A stretch of DNA of 64,000 bases from Neoscytalidium dimidiatum. Lineage: Eukaryota > Ascomycota > Dothideomycetes > Botryosphaeriales > Botryosphaeriaceae. This document shows positions 56,312 to 64,000 of this stretch, in pieces. The stretch lies in the NCBI GenBank assembly GCA_037367355.1, contig CM074698.1, positions 3,968,001 to 4,032,000 of the forward strand. Reading direction: 5' to 3'. The notes beneath the pieces are model-generated. The model had not been told where the DNA came from. It searched no databases and saw nothing but the letters and a program-made list of their open reading frames with translations. Position numbers and translations under genes: made by a program. Position 1 is the first letter of the stretch, and each line of letters begins with the position of its first letter.

Positions 56312-58815
56312 GGTGAAGTGAGACGAGTGACAAGACGGTTTGGTTAGAAGAGGAGAGAAAGAGTTACCCTTCTGTGAGGCTTTGAAGGGAGGAAATTTCC
56401 CGCCAGCCACCGAATAGTTAAGCGAAAATTTGGCTTCATGATCTTCTCCGTGGTGTTGAACATACCGTATACCTGTGCCAGAAACATTTCACTCAAGAAC
56501 ACTCGCCGGAAGATCTTAATTTGGATGGCACAAAAGCTGTGCATACACAAGCCCGACATTGCGGATCGATCTATAGGCAAATTTCTACTATCTAAGCCTT
56601 TACACGCCGATAATTGAAGCTGTCAGCTAGGGGACGCTCAACACCAGGAAGATATCCTCACCGGAGAACACCTTGGGCACGGGCCATCAACCCCCAGCCT
56701 CCTTGATGAACGACTGCCTGCTAAGCCACAAAAACGGCCACCCGAAATAGCATCATGGCTTACATTCACTTATAGCCGGCTACGAAATGTGTTCTTCCGG
56801 CGGGCTACACTTGAATTTGTGGGAGACGGGAGAGGGAGACCACTGTGAATGCTCAAATATCGCAACGACCAGATAGGAGCATGCTTCTCTTGGCCGCTGT
56901 TGCGAGAGCTCTGTACCTCTTAGCTGCGTATATTCATTGCGGTCGTCTCGCGTCGCCATGGTCACGACAGGAATGCAATTGACAAAAGTACTAAGATCAC
57001 CCCGATGATCGACAGAAGTAGCCTTTTAAGCGCGATTGTCTTCAGCCCAACTTTCTTTTCCGGTGTCACACTGTCGTCGGGTAAAACCCGCGTCTTCTCT
57101 CTGAGGCTGCGACTAACAAGCCCACAGAAGACCTAATCGCTATGGTATGTACCATGACCAGGCCAAGAATGGACCCGTGAACAGCTTGAAATTATTTCAA
57201 TTTCCATCATGCCTAGTATTGCCGTTACACGACTTTCATATTTCTATTAATCTCGGCCAGAGGGAACGATGAACCCCGTTCTCCGCTTCGCTATTGATCC
57301 GAGCGGCTAGGACACGGTAACCGCTGAAAATAGTGTGAGGCGTTGCAAAGATATAATAATCAATAATGCTACAGCCGCACCTTACTATGAAGCGCAGCCA
57401 GAGGCCTTCAAGAGCTCAAGTGCCATCAGCCCCCGCCTGTCGCCAATCAACGAGATGAACGGCTCTTTATAGGACTAACGGAATCATGAAATCGTGCATC
57501 ACGAAAGAGCTTCAGCGGTTTCCACTCAAATGAGGCGCTTTAGATTGATCGTTGGAACATCTCGCCCGACATCGCCCAGGTGGTCACCTTTAAGATTAAC
57601 GAGAGCGCGATAGCTTCGTGTAACCCTCAGACATTAGGAAATCTAGTAATCGCCGCACCTTGCGGTGCATCTTTGTAGCTAGCTAGCTCAATGACACGAG
57701 ATTGATTTGCACCGAGCCTGTTCTCCGCGCAGCGCTACGCACAGTGAGCGTCACCCGCAAACGGCGACCCGCCAACTGACTCAACGTGAAGTACAACGAC
57801 TGGTGATGCTCAATGGTAATAGAAACCTCAGCGTGATAAGCCATTTAACCGCTCCAGACATCAATATGTAGCTCGCATAGGCTGAAGAGACCTCCAGCTC
57901 GTTGTGCAAAGAGCACGTGGTCCCTCACTTATGACCGAACGTATATGGATAAAATCCGCCTCACTTGCTTTGGAGAGAAATAACAAGGGCAAATATATTG
58001 GCGGGATAGCCCAGATAATATGGGTGCGAGATAGAATTATATATAAAAGAAAATCAGACATGGACGACAGGGAGGGTAGTTTCCGTAAAATGCGACCCTG
58101 GCTTCATCTTTCACGTATATCCGACGATTTGAGAGCGACGACCCTCAATCTGTCAATCTGTCATTTACAAACAACGCACTATCATCTGGAGACGGGGGGA
58201 GATAGAGGCGAAGGTGTTTGATTTGCAATTAGACCGTACGCAACTCGGCCAAAAATTCAGAAAAGAGCGCAAGGCAAATTCATCTCTTCATCCCGTCTTC
58301 AACTCCGCCTGCCTGAAAGCTTTTTCTGCTAACCAATCTCGCGGTAGTCCTTCGCGTCACTTCGTCTTGCCATCAGTCATTAATATTCGAGGGAGAGCGA
58401 TGAGAGAAGTGAAACAGAACAGCAACAATCTATCAAAGAAAATAGAGCGAATTCGAGCCAAAAGAATACTTGTAGTTGTACACGTGTTATCCGTTGATTG
58501 TATGTGAATCCGCGCTTTCGCCCACCTGCCTGCAAACCCCAGCCATTTGTGTGCTTCGTGCTTTCATGCTCTTTAACATCGTTCAATCCCCCTTCCAGTT
58601 GAAAAGAAAAGAAAAGAAAAGAAAAGAACACCAGCCTCCCCTTCAAATGAAGAACCCACCTCAGATGCTTTCCCTTAATCAAAAAAACGCCATCGAAGGA
58701 CTTGCTGTTCAGATCCATGAAATCCGATGTTTTTTTTTGACCCCATTTTCCCCCTTTTGGAGAGAAGTTCGAAAAGCACTATAGCGATGAACTATCGAAA
58801 ATAGTTCGAAAAGGC
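56312..58815. other. 2.5-kb gene-poor, less GC-rich intergenic region
   Basis: No ORF longer than 112 codons. Composition is visibly lower in GC than the flanking genes, especially 57.2-58.1 kb. An (AAAAG)n repeat lies at 58601-58626. A CTAGCTAGCT palindrome occurs near 57677. No transposon remnant was recognised by eye. Confidence 0.5.
58601..58626 (+). repeat. (AAAAG)n pentamer repeat
   Basis: Five exact copies of a five-base unit, about 190 bases beyond the Scd6 stop. Confidence 0.85.
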
Positions 58816-60843
58816 TCAAACAGCACCAGCCTCAGCAGCCGGATTGGTAGAAGCACCGCGGCCGCGGCCGCCACTACCACGGCCACGACCGTAGCCACGA
58901 CCACCACGGAAACCCCTGCTGCGTCCACGACCCCTGAAATTGCCACGGTAATTATCGACGCTGCCCTGCCCGAAAGTCTCCAGGTTCTTCTTTCTCTCTT
59001 CCGTGCGGAACTCATGGCCTCCAAGTTTGCCCCTGGCCTCTTCCCTATCCTTCAGTTCAGATGAGATGTTGTCGAAAAACGAACTGCTCTTGTTGTACGG
59101 AACAGATGGAATGGCTACGGCGTCCTTCTTTTCAGAATCGGTGCCATTCGCGGTTCCGTTCGGCGCTTCGCCGCCTTCCTCACCGGGGGTACCGAGAGGA
59201 GAACCGGTAGCGATGGCCTCCTTCACCAGATCCTGCTTGTTGAATTTCGCGTTGGAAGACTCGAAGTCGAAGTCTGTTCCAGGCACCTCGATAGGTTTGC
59301 TGTGCTGATCCCGGCCACCACCACGACGCGGGCCGCGACCGCGCTGACCGGCAACACCACTGGCGCCAGGGGCCTTGCCATGGCGGGCTTTATCGTCTGC
59401 GCGCATCTCTGCAACCTTCTGGGTGAGGTTCTGGATAGCGGCATCAGTGGATTGAGGCTGACCAGCACCAGCTTGCGGCTTGAGTTTGGCCATTGCCGCA
59501 GCCACAGCAGCAGTAGCGGCCTGCGTAGCATCACGATATTGCTGAGGTGGGTTGGCACCAGCTTGAGCCGCCTGAGGAACGGCTGCGGGGGCAGCAGGCT
59601 TCTGACCTGGAGTTGCGAGGGGAACAACAGGAACGATACGACCATTCCTCGGGCCAGTAGGGGCGGCCTTCGGTCCGGTGGGCGGCGCGGCAGCATTGGG
59701 CTGGGCAGGTGCTAGTGCGGCAGCAGGATCGGGCTTGGACTCTACCGGCGGCGTTGGGGCTTTGCCAGGGGCGGGCGCGGGCGTTGAAGTCTTGCTCTTA
59801 TCCTCTGCAGATTTGGGAGCGGCATCAGCCTCAACAGGGATCTGTTCCTTGCCAGGTCCTGGTGGGCCGGGTTTCGGACCTTGGCCAGGCGGACCGATGG
59901 GCATCTGATTGGGGTGCGGCGAGAAGGGACCAGGAGGACCTGGAGGAAAGCCTTGGCCCGGCGGCGGGTACCAGCCCGGAGGAGCACCATAAGGCATGCC
60001 GGGGTAACCAGGGAAGCCACCAGGACCACCAGGACCACCAGGACCTCCAGGACCTCCTGGTCCGCGAGGTCCACCAGGGCCACCGGGATAGGCTCCGGGA
60101 GGGCCGAAGTGAGTATTCTGGAAAGGCGGATACGGGCCAGGGCCAGAGGTCGGGTACGGCGGGTTGAAGTGAGACGGATTCGGGAAGTTCGGCGGCTGGG
60201 TCTGCTGATTATTCTGCGGCGTTGACTGAGCCGGACGTGCAGCCTGTGCGTAGAGCAGTTAGAAATGGACTGCACTAATGCGCTAGATTTAAATCTGCCA
60301 AAGACCGCGCTGGGGTTATGAAGAGCAAACGGAGACATCCACATGATCGGCGCTCTCGGCAGATGGCGTAGTTTATATCCGATGTGCTACATCAAGCTTG
60401 CGTGGGGTGTAGATGTTGCTTTGAGTGCAGACTTACGCCGAGAATGGCCGGATCGTTGGGCATTGGCGGTGGAGCCGCCTTCGGCTGCTCGACCTTGTCC
60501 TCTATCCGCAGGTCCTTCACATCGCTGCCGCGGAAGACGATGTACTCGTAGATGTTGTCGGAGGCAGCGATCTCGTCTTCACCGTTGCGACGACCCTCAG
60601 TGCCAAAAGACCTGACATTCTCAAGGGCGACGGTGGAGTTCTCAGAGTTGATCTCATGCAGGGTTCCAACGTATCTGGAGGCTTGGGTCAGGTGCTTCGT
60701 CGGCGCAGGGGAAGGGCGTAGGGGCGGACCTGATGTCACTTTTGGATATCAGAGATATCCGGGCGCTGCGCGGAGCTTGTTAGCTACAATTGGTTCGTCT
60801 GCTATGCAACGCGACGGGCAACGTACCCAATGTACTCGGACAT
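58816..60843 (-). CDS. Scd6/Lsm14 family mRNA decapping and translation-repression factor
   Basis: P-body protein that binds mRNA and eIF4G and promotes decapping (Scd6, Sum2, RAP55 family). Exons 60843-60827, 60765-60730, 60674-60437 and 60243-58816 give 572 residues. The N-terminal Lsm14 domain is MSEYIGARISLISKSDIR, YVGTLHEINSENSTVALENV and so on to NIYEYIVFRGSDVKDLRI (about 1-80). A Pro/Gly-rich part with GGPGGP repeats and a Pro/Ala-rich linker follow. The FDF motif (TDFDFESSNAKFNKQDLV), FFD box (YNKSSSFFDNISSELKDR) and TFG box (ERKKNLETFGQGSVDNYRG) come next, then a C-terminal RGG box. All family boxes are in order. The first three introns cut the Lsm fold into very short exons (17 and 36 nt), which an automatic caller could miss. 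Divergent neighbour of the KPWE gene. Confidence 0.95.
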
Positions 60844-61218
60844 TGTGGGGCTGAGCTAGCTGCAAGATGGCCTTGAGTGCGCAGAACCGTCGTTTGCCTG
60901 GTCAATGTCCGGGGTGGAGGAATGACGATTGGGCGGAGCTGAAGATTGAGGAGCGGGAGTCAGATGGGATCGAACGTGTGGAGCAGAGGCTGTGACGCTG
61001 GGGTTGAAGGTTGCCGCGGGTGAGCCGCGAAGGGCAGCTCCCCAGCCGGGGTGCGATTTACGTAAGGCGCCAAGCCCGATGATGTGCCTCATGGGTTCGA
61101 CAGCTCTCCCTCTCTCCGCACAGCTTCAACACCAACAGCTCCATCTTGCCCGTTTTTCATTCCGCAGCCGGTCTTGAAGGATCGCATTCAAATTGGTCTA
61201 AAATCAACTTTTCCCAAC
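60844..61218. promoter_or_regulatory. 375-bp divergent promoter between Scd6 and the KPWE gene
   Basis: The two start codons face away from each other across 375 bp, so both promoters lie here. The right third is C/T-rich and resembles a 5' leader (CTCTCCCTCTCTCC, then TTTTCCCAACATGG at the KPWE start). No specific site is assigned. Confidence 0.6.
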
Positions 61219-62041
61219 ATGGCGGCTGCCACAGCACCTTCTACCACCTCCGACTCCATTTACGCCCAAGTCGACAACTACCCTTGGGATACCGATGCCG
61301 AGTTCCAGAGTGGCTTAGGTGCCATATTAAGCTCCACTGCATCGCAGGATCAAGCAGTCGAGCTTGCACTTCGCGCGCGTTGCTTCTTCTACTCCCGGTA
61401 CGCAACCTGCCCGCACACCCTCTGCCCCGCGTCCTACCCCGCCATCGGGAACTTCTCTTGTGTTGTGGAGCCGAAGTGTGTTGTATTCTGCTCCTAACAT
61501 TGCCCATTCGCGAAATCTAAGAGATCCTTTACGATGACTCTGCCGCAATGACATGCGCGGCTAATTCTCAAGCAGTAAATTCAGCATCCCCGTCGACTTC
61601 GACGCCTACAAAGCCTACCGCGCTACCGCGCCCTCTCCCTCGCCCGTCCCGACAACCGTGACCAACGGTCTCACGCCGGCCTCCCTACCCGCGACACCCT
61701 CACCTTCCCAAACACCACCACTCGCCTCAACCGCCACGTTCCCTGCGTCGACTGCCGTGCCGCCTACTTCCGCGCCTACCTCTGCGCCCGCCGAGTCCGC
61801 GTCGCCGGCTGGCCAAGAGGAAGCTCCGTATCCAACCTCTTTCGCCCATATAGTTGAGCTGATAACGACGGGCCAGCCGATCCCGGGCATCAAGGAGATT
61901 CCGAACACGGTGCTGGAAGGGCAGGGTTCGGCGAGTACGGCGTCGAAGAGGAAGAAACCATGGGAGAAAGATGTCGGCGTTCCGGCAGGCACGGAGGCAG
62001 CGCCGACGACGACTGGCGAGACGGCCGCTGCTTCTCAATGA
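61219..62041 (+). CDS. KPWE-domain protein, Pex39-like candidate peroxisomal import factor
   Basis: Exons 61219-61397 and 61576-62041 give 214 residues (intron 178 nt, phase 2). The N-terminal helical part contains DNYPWDTDAEFQSGLGAILS, then DQAVELALRARCFFYSRKFS and IPVDFDAYKAY. A Pro/Thr/Ser/Ala-rich linker follows. The C-terminal conserved element is PTSFAHIVELITTGQPIPGI, KEIPNTVLEG, then KRKKPWEKD with KPWE near residues 187-190. This combination matches the small fungal KPWE family (PF17733-like). Recent work names a KPWE-containing factor Pex39, which helps Pex7-dependent import of PTS2 proteins into peroxisomes. Family membership is likely; equating this protein with Pex39 is inference. 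Without splicing the frame reads a Cys-rich extension (ATCPHTLCPASYP) and stops. Confidence 0.75.
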
Positions 62042-63477
62042 AGGGCCATGGAAGTGGAAGCTCAGTCTTCACAGGGAGGGGAGCGCCGAAAATTCTCAGG
62101 CTAGGGAAGAAAAAAGAACTAGAGGACATGGGCGGACCTCAAGGAGGAAAGCTAGGACGAAATGCACATCTGCAAGCATTCGGGCCCGAGGATAGTGTAC
62201 GGCCTCAAGTGGGTAGTTGCGTTCTTGATCTACCTGGAACTGCATCTCGCCTCCACAGGCGTTTCTCAGCCGACAGGAAGCACCGGATTCGGGTAGACCG
62301 TCAGTCCCATGCTCATGATGTAAAGGGGAGGGGGTAAAAGCATGAGATGCGTTCGGGCTCGGTCACGGTGTGCGTCATATCCGGTCGGCACCGTCGCCGT
62401 TTGCTCGGGTTTCGCGCCTGGCGCGCTCGACGAAGGGATCAACGACGTCACAAGCTCCTCTCCCTTTCTCTTCTGTACATATCCGCGCCGGGCCGGGCCG
62501 TGGTCTGCTCCACCCGTTGCGCTGGCCGAGGACACATCATTCTTCGGCTTTCGCAATCGGCGTCTATACTTGCGCGTTTTGCATACCGGCGACTTACCGA
62601 CTGTCGATCCCGAGCTGTGGTGTCCGAGGATCGGTCAGCGCGCGTGTCGCTTCAGTCAGCCAGCTGTTCGTGCTTTGGCAGCAAACTAAGCTCGTGAAGC
62701 GATGATGGTATCTGAAGGACATGACTCGAGGGGTGACCCGCTACGAAAGATGGGTACGCATTATTTGCGATCCGATTCTTGAAGTCGGCAATGTTGGGAC
62801 GGCATCAAGAGACTTCAGCGGCCAAAACGATTTCTAGAAAATCAGCAATACAGAAAAGCGTCCATCCACTTCTGTACTATGCGTTTTCCCTTTAACTTAG
62901 ACAATTATATCAACACAGAAGTGATGTACAGGCACAAGAACCGATTCGAAGAAAGTTATATTGAATAAGCAAGTTCCCATTGTGAGGCGGCGGTTTGACT
63001 TGATGACCACATTTACGAAGATGGGCGATACATTTGAGAAGGAAAATGCAGCAAGGATTCAATGTGGTTTTCTTTGTCCGAGGAGATGAACGTGTCCTCA
63101 CACCTAGGTCCTTGCTATCTCTCATGTTCCTCATCCACATCCGCATCCCAGCCAAAGCCATCCACACACACACACACACACCAGACTAGCTTGATTCATC
63201 CACCAAAATCCCCATCTTGCCCATTACAATTCATCCTACCAAAAACTCCACCCATGGATCCCGCATTCTAAAATCCACCAAGGAGTAGCAATAGTAGGAC
63301 GGCGGCGAGCCCAACGATGTTTGGGATGATGCGAAAACCCGGAGACTGCGTCAAGCTTTTGTACCCACAGTGCACAAGGGAAAAAAAAAGGATAAAAATG
63401 GAAAACAATGGAGGTTCCTCAGTCCCATCGGATTTGTCTCGAGAAAAAAAAGAATACCTAAGAAAGGAGAAATACAT
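62042..63477. other. 1.4-kb intergenic region (convergent 3' ends)
   Basis: Lies between the KPWE gene and adenylate kinase. Overlapping plus-strand ORFs of about 115 codons at 62342-62705 share no domain. A (CA)n tract lies at 63165-63181. No gene called. Confidence 0.5.
63165..63181 (+). repeat. (CA)n dinucleotide repeat
   Basis: Eight to nine CA units, about 300 bases beyond the adenylate kinase stop. Confidence 0.8.

Positions 63478-64000
<523 letters not shown>

Noticed and set aside
62342..62705. Plus-strand ORFs of about 115 codons after the KPWE gene
   Set aside because: Three overlapping frames in the same stretch, Arg/Ser/Cys-rich and without recognisable domains.

Overview
This window reads as nuclear DNA of a filamentous ascomycete (Pezizomycotina). 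The genes are mostly single units rather than operons. Most introns are about 50-300 nt with GTANGT-type donors, CTRAY branch points and CAG/TAG acceptors. The gene set (Hda1-type deacetylase with an Arb2 tail, Pop8, a fungal Mif2/CENP-C with a Mif2_N segment, a KPWE protein) is fungal. GC-rich genes with strongly G/C-ending codons (about 36-38 kb) alternate with less GC-rich gene-free stretches. I cannot name the class or species; Dothideomycetes is only a guess.

Layout, left to right. A truncated minus-strand gene with a fungal STAND/NLR-type N-terminal domain (1-759). An eight-exon Hda1/Clr3-type histone deacetylase (2130-5238, -). GAPDH (6495-7774, -, with a 5'UTR intron). Mitochondrial cytochrome c oxidase subunit IV/Cox5 (10227-10975, +). 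An orphan fungal protein with a thrice-repeated short motif (12047-13243, +). A 5.7-kb gene-poor stretch. Rad23 (18937-20402, -). A four-TM membrane protein (23139-24569, +). A 1189-residue RGG/proline-rich protein (28365-32106, +). eIF6/Tif6 (33308-34675, +). A divergent pair, Pop8-like RNase P/MRP subunit (35721-36227, -) and ES2/DGCR14 splicing-associated protein (36836-38416, +). Tubulin cofactor B (40935-43205, -). A 3.6-kb microsatellite-rich stretch. A Myb/SANT protein (about 46817-49098, +). The centromere protein Mif2/CENP-C (50911-54799, -). A divergent forkhead-like protein (55538-56311, -). A gene-poor, less GC-rich stretch. A second divergent pair, Scd6/Lsm14 (58816-60843, -) and a KPWE-motif protein resembling the peroxisomal import factor Pex39 (61219-62041, +). 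The 3' part of adenylate kinase (63478-64000, -).

These genes do not form one pathway, and I see no biosynthetic cluster, transposase, reverse transcriptase, CRISPR array or convincing tRNA. The window is mainly housekeeping: chromatin and centromere (Hda1, Mif2), RNA (Pop8, ES2, Scd6, eIF6), proteostasis (Rad23, cofactor B), energy (GAPDH, Cox5, Adk1) and peroxisome.

The most unusual signals are as follows. Two introns are very long for this genome: 1,469 nt inside the Mif2 cupin domain and 1,049 nt inside tubulin cofactor B. They lie in the same 13-kb stretch as a dense field of short tandem repeats. The Myb gene has no visible AUG in its N-terminal frame. One Hda1 intron can only be spliced in frame from a GC donor. 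The KPWE protein and the edge-truncated STAND-type gene are the least described families here. All exon boundaries were derived by hand from splice motifs, reading-frame phase and domain continuity.
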